A stretch of 64,000 nucleotides of DNA from Shewanella hafniensis (GCF_019655335.1 NZ_BPFD01000008.1:31435-95434); one strand, 5' to 3'. Numbered from the stretch's first letter, positions 9,480-19,064 are shown. The notes: a model not told the origin generated them from the sequence alone. Program-made: numbers and translations.

Positions 9480-9860
9480 TCAGCGTTTTAAATAGCTAAT
9501 GGCTGCAATAATGGCGCCCTGTGGGTCTTTTATCCAACAAAAACGCCCCACCTCAGGAATATCTTCAGGGCCAAACAGAATGTCACCGCCGAGTTTTTTG
9601 GCACTGATAGCCACTTGATCCACATCGCTAACGGTAATATAGCCAGTCCAATGTGAGGGAAGAGTGGGGATTAAACTGTCGGTAATTCCGCCAATGCTGA
9701 CGCCCTGATTTTCAATAATATGATAATGGCCGTGGGGCATTTTGACGGTTTTAAAGTGCCAGCCAAAAATCTCAGCATAGAAGCGCATGGCCTCTTCGGT
9801 GTTATTGGTTGTGAGTTCATGCCAACTTAACGCACCTGCAGTATTAAAAGCCGATTCCAT
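9480..9860 (-). CDS. VOC-family (glyoxalase/dioxygenase fold) protein
   Basis: A 126-residue single VOC domain with two beta-alpha-beta-beta-beta modules. It opens GALSWHELTTNNTEEAMRFY, where the His is a usual first metal ligand, and ends CWIKDPQGAIIAAI. The family covers glyoxalases, bleomycin-type resistance proteins and extradiol dioxygenases; the substrate cannot be read from sequence. It is monocistronic, facing away from the DUF445 gene across a 467-bp gap that contains a large AT-rich palindrome (10069-10104), a possible operator. Confidence 0.85.
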   Translation of the reverse strand: MESAFNTAGALSWHELTTNNTEEAMRFYAEIFGWHFKTVKMPHGHYHIIENQGVSIGGITDSLIPTLPSHWTGYITVSDVDQVAISAKKLGGDILFGPEDIPEVGRFCWIKDPQGAIIAAISYLKR

Positions 9861-10327
9861 AAGCGCATCCTTAATTTATTGTGGTTAACTTTTTATTTGA
9901 GTCGTTGTTCAGTGACTGTGTTTAAGGCCCGTATTTAAGACATGTGTTTAAGCCCTGAATTCTGAGTTTGTATTTGGGAAGCCTATTTCGGGTTTCTGAC
10001 CCAAATTGAGTGTAGTTGAGGCTGGTTGATAATTCACAGGCGGTAAATTAAAATTTCTGTTTTTTGAGCTTGTATAACATTAAATTAAGTTAATGTTATA
10101 CAAGGGGATTCACTTATTTTGGATAGGCCAATCGGCTGTTAGTGGTTCAATAACATTGTGGCTTTGGTGATGCGCTGGATGCAGCTTGTCGCGCCAAGAC
10201 TTAGCACAGAAAACAGATTTGAAAACGAGTTCGTTTACTGTGGTTTGAGTGTTAGACCTGACTCCCGTTAACTTGTTAATATAGGCCAGTTTTGCATCTT
10301 ATCGATGCCACCTTAGGGGATACGAGA
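9861..10327. other. Gene-free interval between divergent VOC and DUF445 genes
   Basis: No credible ORF on either strand. The only strong structure is the inverted repeat at 10069-10104. Promoters for both flanking genes must lie here, but I could not assign hexamers with confidence. Confidence 0.6.
10069..10104. promoter_or_regulatory. 36-bp AT-rich perfect inverted repeat (candidate operator)
   Basis: Arms CTTGTATAACATTAA and TTAATGTTATACAAG (15 bp, perfect) are separated by ATTAAG. There is no T-run, and it sits mid-way between divergent genes, so an operator is more likely than a terminator. The outer TTGTATAA/TTATACAA resembles half-sites bound by GntR-type dimers, but that is a guess. 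Confidence 0.55.
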
Positions 10328-11032
10328 TTGAATAAGAGTTTAGTAACAAATTTATTGGCGGCTGCTTTGGTGGTTGCGGGCTACCTGATGCAGTCGGCAA
10401 TTGTCTTGAATGTCGGATTGTTTGCCTTATCGGGTGCGATTACCAACTGGGTTGCAGTTTATATGTTGTTTGAGAAAGTCCCCGGACTCTATGGCTCAGG
10501 AGTCGTGCCTTCTCGTTTCGAAGAGTTTAAGGCGGGCATTGCTCATTTGATGATGAAGCAGTTTTTTACCACAGAAAATATCGACCGATTCCTGTCTGAA
10601 AAAGAAGGGCTGAGCAAAATAGACTTGGCGCCTGTGATTGAAAAGATTGATTTAGCGCCTTCTTTTGATGCATTAATTAGCACAGTCGCGCAATCTTCCT
10701 TTGGTGGTATGTTATCTATGTTCGGCGGCACAGATGCGTTATTACCACTAAAAGAACCGTTTATTGTGAAGATGAAAACTTCTCTAGTCGAAATGGCGCA
10801 AAGCGATGCATTCCACGAGTTGCTGAAACAAGAAATCGAACAGCCAAATGTGATGGCCGATCTGCAAACTAAAATTGCCAATATAGTGGAACAAAGGTTA
10901 AACGAGCTCACACCGCAAATGGTGAAACAAATCGTTCAAGACATGATCCAAACGCATTTAGGTTGGTTAGTGATTTGGGGCGGCGTGTTTGGCGGTCTGA
11001 TTGGACTTGTCGCAGCCTTAATCCAAGGTTAA
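10328..11032 (+). CDS. DUF445 family membrane protein
   Basis: A 234-residue DUF445 protein. The N-terminus has two hydrophobic segments including the family motif AITNWVAVYMLFEKVPGLYGSG. The middle is a helical soluble region, and the C-terminus is a membrane hairpin (LGWLVIWGGVFGGLIGLVAAL). I chose TTG 10328 because AGGGGA lies seven bases upstream; the in-frame TTG at 10292 lacks a ribosome site and adds a non-hydrophobic leader. Function is unknown. A short gap separates it from the VOC gene at 11121, so co-transcription is possible. Confidence 0.82.
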   Translation: MNKSLVTNLLAAALVVAGYLMQSAIVLNVGLFALSGAITNWVAVYMLFEKVPGLYGSGVVPSRFEEFKAGIAHLMMKQFFTTENIDRFLSEKEGLSKIDLAPVIEKIDLAPSFDALISTVAQSSFGGMLSMFGGTDALLPLKEPFIVKMKTSLVEMAQSDAFHELLKQEIEQPNVMADLQTKIANIVEQRLNELTPQMVKQIVQDMIQTHLGWLVIWGGVFGGLIGLVAALIQG

Positions 11033-11120
11033 CCTGAGTTGAAGCCGCGGATGGAATGGGAGCTTTGGCTCCCATTTTTACTTACGCATTTTATGTCCTG
11101 ATTAAATAGCAAGGAAGTCT

Positions 11121-11471
11121 ATGAACCGCCACCACTGCATCAATTATTTAGAAATTCCGAGTCGCGATATTGCGAGTTCTAAGGCCTTTTTTAGCCAAGT
11201 GTTTGGCTGGACTTATGTCGATTATGGCCCAGAATACAGTTGTTTTATGGATGTCGGGATCACAGGTGGCTTCTATCAAGCCGAGGTGGATTTTACCCTC
11301 GCAAAAGGTTGCCCGCTGATTGTGATCTACAGCCAGAACTTAGAATTGACTCTTGCTGCTGTTGTGGCCGCTGGCGGCGCAATTACGGCAGACATCTTTA
11401 GTTTTCCCGGTGGTCGCCGATTCCACTTCACTGAACCCTGTGGCAATGAATATGCCGTCTGGTCTGAATGA
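11121..11471 (+). CDS. VOC-family protein
   Basis: A 116-residue single VOC domain that begins MNRHHCINYLEIPSRDIASS, with the usual His near the start, and ends RFHFTEPCGNEYAVWS, which carries the typical C-terminal Glu-Pro-xx-Gly-Asn metal-side motif. AAGGAAG stands five bases before the ATG. The 3' end overlaps the following DUF1289 gene by about 20 bases, so they are translated from one message. The substrate is unknown. Confidence 0.87.
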   Translation: MNRHHCINYLEIPSRDIASSKAFFSQVFGWTYVDYGPEYSCFMDVGITGGFYQAEVDFTLAKGCPLIVIYSQNLELTLAAVVAAGGAITADIFSFPGGRRFHFTEPCGNEYAVWSE

Positions 11472-11658
11472 TCCTAATGCCAATCCTTGTATCCGCAATT
11501 GTTGTTTAGATCAGCAAGATATTTGCTTAGGTTGTTTTAGGCATCTTGATGAGATTTTAGCGTGGCGCGCTATGTCAGATATGGAGCGACAAGCTTGTTT
11601 TGTCAGAATGGCACAGCGCAAAGCTGAGTCTCAGGCCAGAAGAAACGGCCTAAAATAG
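11452..11658 (+). CDS. DUF1289 small cysteine-rich protein
   Basis: A 68-residue DUF1289 protein. The core is NPCIRNCCLDQQDICLGCFRHLDEILAW, with the spaced Cys residues (C-xxx-C...C-xx-C) that suggest metal or Fe-S binding, followed by the WRAMSDMERQACF helix. Starts at ATG 11446 and 11452 both lie inside the upstream VOC gene, in another reading frame; 11452 gives the shorter, more usual N-terminus. Function is not established. Confidence 0.83.
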   Translation: MPSGLNDPNANPCIRNCCLDQQDICLGCFRHLDEILAWRAMSDMERQACFVRMAQRKAESQARRNGLK

Positions 11659-11690
11659 ATAACTTAAATTTGACGCATTAATCGAGTGTT

Positions 11691-11728
11691 CCAACGGCGA
11701 AATACGCCTTAACGTATTTCGCCGTTGG
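11691..11728. terminator. Bidirectional hairpin between convergent genes
   Basis: A 16-bp perfect inverted repeat (CCAACGGCGAAATACG and its complement) with a 6-base loop, between the 3' ends of the DUF1289 gene and cdd. Confidence 0.65.
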
Positions 11729-11762
11729 CATTTTGAAGCACTCTTGGCATTTGAAGCAGGCG

Positions 11763-12653
11763 TTAGACGGGATCGATAACTATGTGTTCAAGTTCGATAG
11801 CGGCAACTGTGTGGAGTGCATCCATAGTCGCGCCAACTAAACTGATTTTTCCTTGAGATGATTCAATCAACACCGCGCGGCTGATATCGCTAAACTCGCG
11901 ATTATGGCGAACGAGATTCGACAAGGCCATCTGCATCGGTAGCATAGAAGGATTGAATGCCGCGTTCTCTGCATAGCGACCACAATAGGTTGCGCCATCG
12001 CGTGTTTCTAAAACCACGGCAGCAAAACTCTGAGTGTAAGGCGCGTAACTTAAACCAGCATGATCTAAACCTTCGATGATCATAGGGTCGGCACTATCCA
12101 GTGCAAATTCAGTTTGTTGCTTAGCCATTAAAGGCGAAGTGACATTTAAGTCTTTTGGACCAAAGGCATAGGGTAAATAATACGCCAGTGGATGGCTTTC
12201 CTGTGCGGGGAGATGAATGCTGATCTTACTTCCTTCAACCAGTTCATTCATAAATTGACGGCAATGGCCGCAAGGGCTGGCATTGACTATGATATCAACA
12301 ATTTGGCTTTCACCGCTGAGCCATGCATGGCTGATAGCGCTTTGCTCTGCATGGACAGAATGAAACAACGCTTCACCGGGTAATTCTAAGTTGGCACCCA
12401 TGTAGATATCGCCACTTTTGCCTTTGGCAATCGCACCGACATAAAACTCACTGATAGGCGGTTTGGCCAGTGCAGCGGCTATCGGCAGCAGTGCCAGTAA
12501 CACTTCTGCTTCGGTCATCTTGCTGGCACTCGTGAGTGTGGCAAGTTGCTGCGCATCAATGTGTCCCGCAAAATTCTGGTGCAACATCGGAATGAGAGCA
12601 TCGGCTAACGGCGTTGGCAGTTGGGTTATGCTACGAATGAATCTATCTTGCAT
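11763..12653 (-). CDS. cdd: Cytidine deaminase
   Basis: Deaminates cytidine and deoxycytidine to uridine forms in pyrimidine salvage. At 296 residues it is the long, two-domain homodimeric type found in E. coli (294), not the short tetrameric type. The active site is intact: HAEQSAI supplies the zinc His and catalytic Glu, and [12 protein letters not shown] supplies the two zinc Cys. The C-terminal degenerate repeat of the fold is present ([19 protein letters not shown]). It stands alone, divergent from nothing and downstream of the sbcB terminator region. Confidence 0.96.
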   Translation of the reverse strand: MQDRFIRSITQLPTPLADALIPMLHQNFAGHIDAQQLATLTSASKMTEAEVLLALLPIAAALAKPPISEFYVGAIAKGKSGDIYMGANLELPGEALFHSVHAEQSAISHAWLSGESQIVDIIVNASPCGHCRQFMNELVEGSKISIHLPAQESHPLAYYLPYAFGPKDLNVTSPLMAKQQTEFALDSADPMIIEGLDHAGLSYAPYTQSFAAVVLETRDGATYCGRYAENAAFNPSMLPMQMALSNLVRHNREFSDISRAVLIESSQGKISLVGATMDALHTVAAIELEHIVIDPV

Positions 12654-12817
12654 TTCCCGATTCCTTATTTGTTAAGTTCATGGAAGAACATTCTAGTAAT
12701 TTTGTTACAACATAAATGCGAGTTAGCTCGCGTTTATACGCTGTAAATGTTTGGGTGAACGATAGTAAATAATTTAAGTTATGTACCTAATAGAGTGAGT
12801 CTGTTCACGAATATATA

Positions 12818-12853
12818 CAAGCTTAAGGCTATTAAATAAAAGACTTAAGCTTG
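12818..12853 (-). other. Inverted repeat downstream of sbcB
   Basis: Arms CAAGCTTAAG / CTTAAGCTTG (10 bp, perfect) with a 16-base AT-rich loop lie 13 bp past the sbcB stop. The T-tract is weak, so it may be a poor terminator or an mRNA 3'-end stabiliser. Confidence 0.4.
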
Positions 12854-12865
12854 AATTTACCCAAC

Positions 12866-14278
12866 TTAAAGTTCACGTAAATAATGACAAAGGGCTGCAA
12901 GTAACTTCTGCTTAGTCTCATCGGCTTGCGTATCTTGCAGCAGGTTTTCTAATTTAAGTACGTAGTCTTGATCGGCTAAGCGACTTTGACAGAATTCACG
13001 CCAGCGCTGAGATTCTTCGTAATCGAGTAGTTCAGGGTAATTACGGGCGCGGTAACGAAACAGCATTTCAGGAATACGTGGATCATCAAACTGCAAGTCT
13101 AATGCCGCCAAATTTTGCGGTAGAGTATGACGGATGATTTCCATTTTCGCTTTATCTGCTTGGCTAAAGAATCCACCTGAATACAGCATCAAATCAGGAT
13201 CTGTGGTTACTCTGCTATCATCGTGCTCAAATAATAGCGCCAGTTTTTCGCGTAATTCTGGGTGACGTTTTAGACGCTTATATTGCTCTCTGGCAAATTC
13301 TTTATCTATGCCTAAACGAGTGGCATGTTCGTCGCTAAGGATTTTAGCCGAAGTGATAAAAGGGCACTTATTTAAATGAATTTGTTTTACCGCAATCGGC
13401 AATTCATCTTCGGCAAGATCGGCTCTTGGCGTATACATACGCGTCTTAATTTGCTCAATATCTAGCTCAAATAGTGGCGTTAAATCCATGGCTAAATTAA
13501 CGCAAATAACCGCATTTTTATTGGTTGGATGGTGCGCCACGGGGGAAATCAACGTCGTACAACCATTGCGCGCACTAATTTTAGAGCTCACGTGTACTAA
13601 CGGCTGCATATTGAGCACATCGATTTGATCGCTCACCGCTTGCTTACGGCGCAGGTCAAAATAGTACTGATATAACTTAGGCTGTTTCTCGCGAATGAGT
13701 TTTGCCATCGCAATGGTTGCATACACATCAGACATGGCATCATGGGCTTTCTCATGGCTTAAACCATTGGCTTGGGTCAAATGTTCTAGCTTAAAACTAG
13801 GAGAGCCATCTTCCTTGGTTGGCCAGTTAATGCCTTCGGGTCTAAATGCGTAACAAGCGCGTACTAAATCAATGATATCCCAACGAGAGTTACCATTTTG
13901 CCATTCACGGGCATAGGGATCGATAAAGTTCCGATAAAAGCCATAACGGGTTACTTCATCGTCAAAACGCAATGAGTTATAGCCCGCAACACAAGTATTT
14001 GGCTGGCTAAACAGCGCTTGAATACGCCCCATAAACTCAGTTTCAGGGATGCCTTTTAAATTGGCTAACTGCGGAGTGATCCCTGTGATTAATATTGCTT
14101 CCGGAGACGGCAAATAATCAGTGGCTTGTTTACAATAAAATGTCTCAGGCTCGCCGATGATATTGAGATCTAAATCCGTGCGAATACCCGCAAATTGCGA
14201 GGGCCTGTCTTTCGCTGGGTTGGCCCCAAAGGTTTCGTAGTCGTGCCAAAATATGCTTGGCTGGGAATGGTTAGACAT
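12866..14278 (-). CDS. sbcB: Exodeoxyribonuclease I
   Basis: A 3'-5' single-strand-specific DNA exonuclease used in recombination and mismatch repair. The 470-residue protein (E. coli 475) shows the DEDD-type exonuclease domain: FWHDYETFGANP (motif I, Asp and Glu), AGYNSLRFDDEVTRY (motif II) and LSHEKAHDAMSDVYAT (motif III, His and Asp). The SH3-like and helical C-terminal parts follow, ending in LLAALCHYLREL. The open frame extends to 14344, but ATG 14278 (MSNHSQPSIFWHDYE) gives the family start. Confidence 0.95.
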   Translation of the reverse strand: MSNHSQPSIFWHDYETFGANPAKDRPSQFAGIRTDLDLNIIGEPETFYCKQATDYLPSPEAILITGITPQLANLKGIPETEFMGRIQALFSQPNTCVAGYNSLRFDDEVTRYGFYRNFIDPYAREWQNGNSRWDIIDLVRACYAFRPEGINWPTKEDGSPSFKLEHLTQANGLSHEKAHDAMSDVYATIAMAKLIREKQPKLYQYYFDLRRKQAVSDQIDVLNMQPLVHVSSKISARNGCTTLISPVAHHPTNKNAVICVNLAMDLTPLFELDIEQIKTRMYTPRADLAEDELPIAVKQIHLNKCPFITSAKILSDEHATRLGIDKEFAREQYKRLKRHPELREKLALLFEHDDSRVTTDPDLMLYSGGFFSQADKAKMEIIRHTLPQNLAALDLQFDDPRIPEMLFRYRARNYPELLDYEESQRWREFCQSRLADQDYVLKLENLLQDTQADETKQKLLAALCHYLREL

Positions 14279-14454
14279 AATTAAATTCAAATGACAGTTT
14301 GTCGAATAATAACATCTTAACACCGAAACTCCCCGAATGAACATTTACACCATTAAGGTAATTAAGTCATTATCTTGAGAATATAAAGACTTCATTGGTG
14401 ATCTTCATTCAGATTCAAAGTTACAATCGCGGCTGAACAGGGGAATAATGTCTT

Positions 14455-15297
14455 ATGTATCATCAATTTTTAAATGAGCCTATGGTGCTTGATGCCGAAA
14501 AGGCGTCGATACTCACGTTGCGGTTACCCGACGATATAAGTGATTTTATTGTGTTACAGGCGTTCAGTGCGCCTTTACTAGAGGTTATCGTTATTGCTGA
14601 AGCTGGAACCCCACAAAATATTGCGATTCGTTTTCAACCGTTTATGGGTCTTAAAGTTGAATCGTTACCGCAAACTGCACAGGCCTTTAATACACCGATC
14701 ACTCGAAGTCTTGGGCAAGGTTTTCGGCTCTATACGCGAATGGGCACTGCTGCAAAATTTTGCGCGGCAGAATTGAGACGGGGCGTATCTTTTACCTTAG
14801 ACATGACTAATGGTTTAGATGAAGATAATTCAGTCGTAAATAATTGCTTAACGTTTGCTTTACAAGCGGATTCAAAGTTTGAGTTAGTACCTTTAGAAGC
14901 CGATTTACGTGTTTTGCATGAACCTAAAGCGCTAATGGTCGCTAAAGCTCTGTTAGCAAGGCAATACGATTATGCCGCATCATCTGAATCCCTTGCCATT
15001 TACATGACCGAAATTGAGCAAGTTAGGTTAGAATTACAAGCTTTTTTACGTGGGGAACTTGGTCAATGTCAGGCTAGCCTTGCCGACGAGGTATTAAGGC
15101 TCGATCCCTTGTTACTTCAGAAACAACAGTGGTTATTTAGAACCTATACCCATATGTTTGAGCGTCCCAATTATAGTCGCGCCGCTAATGATGCTGATAA
15201 CACAGACAAGTTATTAAGAAAATTAGAGTGTTATGAGTTACTTGCGCCACCAGAACTGATCCAGATGGTTGACCGATTAATGGAAGACGAAACGTAA
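14455..15297 (+). CDS. Conserved-looking protein of unknown function upstream of rlmA
   Basis: A 280-residue soluble protein I do not recognise. The first 150 residues look beta-rich, with no signal peptide or membrane span (MYHQFLNEPMVLDAEKASIL). The rest is helical, with KALMVAKALLARQYDYAASSE and TEIEQVRLELQAFLRGELGQ, and ends in a charged PPELIQMVDRLMEDET. AGGGGA lies about 11 bases before ATG 14455; a nearer ATG at 14448 is in another frame and stops after nine codons. rlmA follows 40 bp downstream on the same strand, so the two may be co-transcribed. Confidence 0.7.
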   Translation: MYHQFLNEPMVLDAEKASILTLRLPDDISDFIVLQAFSAPLLEVIVIAEAGTPQNIAIRFQPFMGLKVESLPQTAQAFNTPITRSLGQGFRLYTRMGTAAKFCAAELRRGVSFTLDMTNGLDEDNSVVNNCLTFALQADSKFELVPLEADLRVLHEPKALMVAKALLARQYDYAASSESLAIYMTEIEQVRLELQAFLRGELGQCQASLADEVLRLDPLLLQKQQWLFRTYTHMFERPNYSRAANDADNTDKLLRKLECYELLAPPELIQMVDRLMEDET

Positions 15298-15337
15298 ACC
15301 TTTCTTGCCCAAAGTTAGTTAAAGATAAGAGTCCACT

Positions 15338-16153
15338 ATGCATTATTTATGTCCCCTGTGTTCCGCGCCGCTGACGTTAACGGATCGAACTTGGGGTTGT
15401 CCACACCAACATAAGTTTGATATGGCCAAAGAGGGCTATGTCAACTTATTGCCTGTACAGAAAAAAAACTCAAAAGATCCTGGCGATAACAAGCAGATGA
15501 TGTTTGCTCGGCGTGAATTTCTAAACGAAGGCTACTATCAAGATTTGAGTGATAGAGTGAATGCACTCGCGCTCGAATTTGGTGCTGAAGCAAAGCAGAT
15601 CCTCGATATAGGCTGTGGGGAAGGGTACTACAGCCAGCGTTTATTCAATGTGTTGAGTCAGCACCATGATTGTGATTTACAAGGCATAGATATTTCTAAG
15701 TCAGCAATTAAATATGCGGCTAAACGCTACCCCAATTTAGCATTTTGTGTGGCAAGTGCCTATGAGATGCCCATCGCCTCTCAAAGTGTCGATCTTGCCA
15801 TTCGCATTTATGCCCCTTCCAAAGTTGAAGAGTTACAACGCATTATGGCCGATGGTGGTATCTTGATAACAGTCTCTCCCGGACCTTCGCATCACTTCGC
15901 TTTGAAGCAACAAATTTATGCAGAACCTAGATTGCATCCTGTATCTGCTGCGTATATTGCTGGTTTTGAGTGCCTGCATCAGGAACGCTTAATTTCTCAG
16001 CTTGAACTGACAAAAAGTGATCACATTGCTCATTTTTTAGAAATGACGCCTTACGCTTGGAAGTTTACCGATGCGCAAAAGCAAGCATTTGCTCTGCAAG
16101 GACTAAGCTGTGAATTGGATTTCCAAATTGAAGTGCATCGCATTTCAAGATAA
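15338..16153 (+). CDS. rlmA: 23S rRNA (guanine-N1)-methyltransferase RlmA
   Basis: Methylates G745 of 23S rRNA (E. coli numbering). The 271-residue protein has an N-terminal zinc finger (CPLCSAPL with CPHQHKFDMAKEGYVNLL, giving the Cys-xx-Cys and Cys-His ligands) and a Rossmann methyltransferase domain with the SAM-binding motif ILDIGCGEGYYS. FDMAKEGYVNLLPVQ is diagnostic of RlmA(I). The start ATG gives the exact family N-terminus. Confidence 0.93.
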   Translation: MHYLCPLCSAPLTLTDRTWGCPHQHKFDMAKEGYVNLLPVQKKNSKDPGDNKQMMFARREFLNEGYYQDLSDRVNALALEFGAEAKQILDIGCGEGYYSQRLFNVLSQHHDCDLQGIDISKSAIKYAAKRYPNLAFCVASAYEMPIASQSVDLAIRIYAPSKVEELQRIMADGGILITVSPGPSHHFALKQQIYAEPRLHPVSAAYIAGFECLHQERLISQLELTKSDHIAHFLEMTPYAWKFTDAQKQAFALQGLSCELDFQIEVHRISR

Positions 16154-16297
16154 GTGAATAGATTAAGCTATTGAAATAAATTATTTAAAGTGTTTAACTG
16201 TAAATGCTAAGCAGCATGAACTGAATGTTCTGCTAGCCGGTTGCAAAACCGCAAAGTAGATTTAGGCAAAATAAATAATCCAAAGTGTCGCAGTGTG

Positions 16298-16325
16298 TTG
16301 ACTTATCTTTAGAATGGTTTATAGT
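16298..16325 (+). promoter_or_regulatory. Sigma-70 promoter of the cold-shock gene
   Basis: -35 TTGACT and -10 TATAGT are separated by 16 bp. The predicted start near 16332 leaves a leader of about 128 nt before ATG 16460; long structured leaders are typical of cold-inducible csp genes. Confidence 0.65.
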
Positions 16326-16459
16326 CTTATCAGCTTGAAGGTTGGGCTTATATTTATGTGTTCAATACGACCAGTTCGTCCTGTAAACATAAGTAATACC
16401 GGCATTTTCCAGCTCCACCGCCGTTAAGGCTTTAATTTTTTATTTACAGGATTTATATC

Positions 16460-16669
16460 ATGTCTCAAGTTACTGGTGTTGTTAAGTGGTTCAACTCTGA
16501 CAAAGGTTTCGGATTCATTGAGCAAGAATCTGGTCCAGACGTATTCGTACATTTCCGTGCGATCAACTCTGACGGTTTCAAAACTCTTGATGAAGGCCAA
16601 AAAGTGTCTTTCACTGTGACTCAAGGTCAAAAAGGTCCACAAGCTGAAAACGTAACTATCATTGGTTAA
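16460..16669 (+). CDS. Cold-shock domain protein (CspA family)
   Basis: A 69-residue single cold-shock domain. RNP1 (KGFGFI) and RNP2 (VFVHF) are both intact within [28 protein letters not shown]. It binds single-stranded RNA and DNA and acts as an RNA chaperone. AGGA lies nine bases before the ATG, and the long leader suggests post-transcriptional cold control. Which csp paralogue it corresponds to cannot be told from this window. Confidence 0.94.
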   Translation: MSQVTGVVKWFNSDKGFGFIEQESGPDVFVHFRAINSDGFKTLDEGQKVSFTVTQGQKGPQAENVTIIG

Positions 16670-16710
16670 TTTTCAGTGCTGTTAGCCTAGAGCTGATAGC
16701 AATGGATTAA

Positions 16711-16741
16711 AGGGCTATGGTTTATTCCATGGCTCTTTTTA
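16711..16741 (+). terminator. Intrinsic terminator after the cold-shock gene
   Basis: A 10-bp stem (AGGGCTATGG with CCATGGCTCT, two G-U pairs) followed by a T-run, 42 bp past the stop. Confidence 0.7.
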
Positions 16742-17274
16742 TTTGTGTGAAATTTAACATTCTTTTGTAGGTTAGTTGGTCTTCTAGATTGTGTAGTTTT
16801 CTCCGTTAAAAGTTATATAAATAGTCGCTAGATTAATGAGCTTAGGTTGCTCAATTGGCTTCTTAGTCTACCGTAATAGTTGTTAGCACCTACTTTCAGA
16901 TTTTCTCTTTATCTCCAAGACACATCATTTCTAGAGAGTTAAACTTCAATTAAATTCTTTCGATTCATCCTCCATGTTTTGCATCAGTTGCATTACACTC
17001 TATTACACCTCTCGATACTGTATTCAGTGTAAGTGTAACCTCAATTCTAGGCCGATAACGCATTTATCCTATCATATTCTCGTTGCATGGATCAGGAGAA
17101 GCAGACATCGCAGGGGCATTATTATTGCTTTGGAGTCTGTTGGTGTAGGTCTGCATAAGTGAATGCATAACTATAAATCTCGTCATGACTAAGTTTAGAC
17201 GTGTTAGAACTGAGGTGATGAGGAGTTACTTATTGATATAAATCAGCTTTACCGTTAAATGATAAGCGATAATA
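16742..17274. other. Gene-free stretch with no recognisable content
   Basis: About 530 bp, AT-rich. A 62-codon open frame at 16974-17162 has no ribosome site and unlikely composition. I see no tRNA, repeat or clear promoter. It could hold decayed sequence. Confidence 0.5.
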
Positions 17275-17276
17275 AA

Positions 17277-17304
17277 AAAGCCTGAACATTGCGATTCAGG
17301 CTTT
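17277..17304 (-). terminator. Intrinsic terminator of the SulP gene
   Basis: A 10-bp perfect stem (AAAGCCTGAA / TTCAGGCTTT) followed on the minus strand by a T-run, about 50 bp after the SulP stop. Confidence 0.75.
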
Positions 17305-17351
17305 GGTATTTCATATTTAATTTAAGCTAGCACTTATTGTTGAAAATTAGA

Positions 17352-18911
17352 TTATGAATCCAGCTTATCATCGGCCACTTTATAGTGAGGATCATCGAGT
17401 TGATTCACTTCGACGAGATCACCCGCTTTATGCAGTAGGGCTTTACAGTCAGCGCTCAAGTGGAGCAAGTGTAACTTCTTACCAGCATTACCATAACGCT
17501 CAGCGAGCGTGTCTATTGCTTCTAATGCGGAGTGATCGGCGACTCGAGAGTTCTTAAAGTCGATAACCACATCTTGAGGATCTTTTGCTGGGTCAAATAA
17601 TTCGAGGAAGTTTGCGATTGAGCCGAAAAACAATGGACCATTGAGTTTGTAGACTTTCCAGCCTTGATTGTTCTGCTCTTCAGTCACATTGATATGCTTG
17701 GCATGTTCCCAGGCAAAGACTAAGGCTGAAACGATGACACCGACAAATACCGCAAATGCTAGATCGGTAAATACGGTTACCGTTGTCACTAGCACGATAA
17801 CGAAGGCATCGTGTTTCGGGACCTTGCCCATAAACTTAAAGCTTGCCCATTCAAAGGTGCCGAGCACAACGATAAACATCACTCCAACCAGCGCCGCAAG
17901 GGGAATAATCTCAATAAATGAAGCGCCAAATAAGATAAAGGCAAGCAGTGCAACTGCAGCTGTAATTCCTGATAATCGGCCGCGTCCACCCGAGTTAATG
18001 TTAATCATAGATTGACCTATCATGGCACAACCACCCATAGCGCCGAAGAAACCGCTGGTGATGTTTCCAAGGCCTTGGCCGACGCATTCTTTGTTGCTGC
18101 GGCCACGGGTATTGGTCATCTCATCTATCACAGTCAGCGTTAGCAGAGATTCGATAAGACCGACTGCCGCCAAGATGCAGGAATAGGGCAGGATGATATA
18201 TAAGGTTTCAAGATTAAAAGGCACAGAGGGAATCGCAAAGCTAGGTAATGAACCTGCTATGGTCGCATTGTCGTTACCACTCATGGTTTTGAGGAAATCG
18301 AGTACGTTACGAGTATCCAGATCGAGTCCTACGACAAGTGCCGTCACAGTGAGGATTGCGGCTAATGATGAAGGGACTGCTGTGGTGATCTTAGGCAGAA
18401 AATAAATAATGGCCATCGTCAGAGCCACTAAACCTAACATCAACATTAATGGTTCTTGGGGCAGCCAGACTAGATTTCCGCTGGCATCCTTAACTTTAAA
18501 CTGACCTAACTGGGCGAGGAAAATTACAATTGCTAGACCATTCACAAAGCCAATCATGACGGGATAGGGCACTATGCGAATGAATTTACCGAGTTTACAC
18601 ACGCCAGCAGAGATCTGGATAAGTCCCGCTAAGACCACGGCAGCAAATAAATATTGGACACCGTGCTCAACGACCAAAGACACCATGACAACGGCCATAG
18701 CGCCTGTCGCCCCCGAAATCATTCCAGGACGGCCACCAATCAGTGCCGTTATTAGCCCCATAATAAAGGCGGCATAAAGTCCAACCATAGGTTCTACATG
18801 GGCGACAAAGGCAAATGCGACCGCTTCAGGAATAAGCGCAAGTGCAACTGTTAGCCCTGAAAGCACATCGGCTTTATGGCTAGACGTTTTGTGGCGAATG
18901 AGATCAAACAT
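17352..18911 (-). CDS. SulP-family anion transporter with STAS domain
   Basis: A 519-residue SLC26/SulP transporter. About 10-14 membrane spans start with [33 protein letters not shown], the family signature. A cytoplasmic STAS domain follows, with [21 protein letters not shown] (the Ser/His-containing loop) and ends LDDPHYKV. The open frame extends to 19040, but ATG 18911 has AGAGGT before it. The substrate may be bicarbonate, sulfate or a dicarboxylate; sequence alone does not decide. It sits between two hairpin terminators and is monocistronic. Confidence 0.9.
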   Translation of the reverse strand: MFDLIRHKTSSHKADVLSGLTVALALIPEAVAFAFVAHVEPMVGLYAAFIMGLITALIGGRPGMISGATGAMAVVMVSLVVEHGVQYLFAAVVLAGLIQISAGVCKLGKFIRIVPYPVMIGFVNGLAIVIFLAQLGQFKVKDASGNLVWLPQEPLMLMLGLVALTMAIIYFLPKITTAVPSSLAAILTVTALVVGLDLDTRNVLDFLKTMSGNDNATIAGSLPSFAIPSVPFNLETLYIILPYSCILAAVGLIESLLTLTVIDEMTNTRGRSNKECVGQGLGNITSGFFGAMGGCAMIGQSMININSGGRGRLSGITAAVALLAFILFGASFIEIIPLAALVGVMFIVVLGTFEWASFKFMGKVPKHDAFVIVLVTTVTVFTDLAFAVFVGVIVSALVFAWEHAKHINVTEEQNNQGWKVYKLNGPLFFGSIANFLELFDPAKDPQDVVIDFKNSRVADHSALEAIDTLAERYGNAGKKLHLLHLSADCKALLHKAGDLVEVNQLDDPHYKVADDKLDS

Positions 18912-19021
18912 TGAACCTCTGTTATTAAGTTGTTGTGTGGATAAAAATAAGGCGCGAATACTAACAAAAAAATGGATTGAGCTAAACCTTAAATATAGTG
19001 TGAGTTTTACGATAGAAATAA

Positions 19022-19047
19022 AAAAGCCATGCAATCGCATGGCTTTT
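19022..19047 (-). terminator. rne: Intrinsic terminator of rne
   Basis: An 11-bp perfect stem (AAAAGCCATGC / GCATGGCTTTT) with a 4-base loop and a minus-strand T-run, about 18 bp after the rne stop. Confidence 0.78.
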
Positions 19048-19064
19048 CTGACTAACTAAAGTGG

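Noticed and set aside
16974..17162. 62-codon frame in the spacer after the cold-shock gene
   Set aside because: No Shine-Dalgarno, unusual composition, no recognisable motif.
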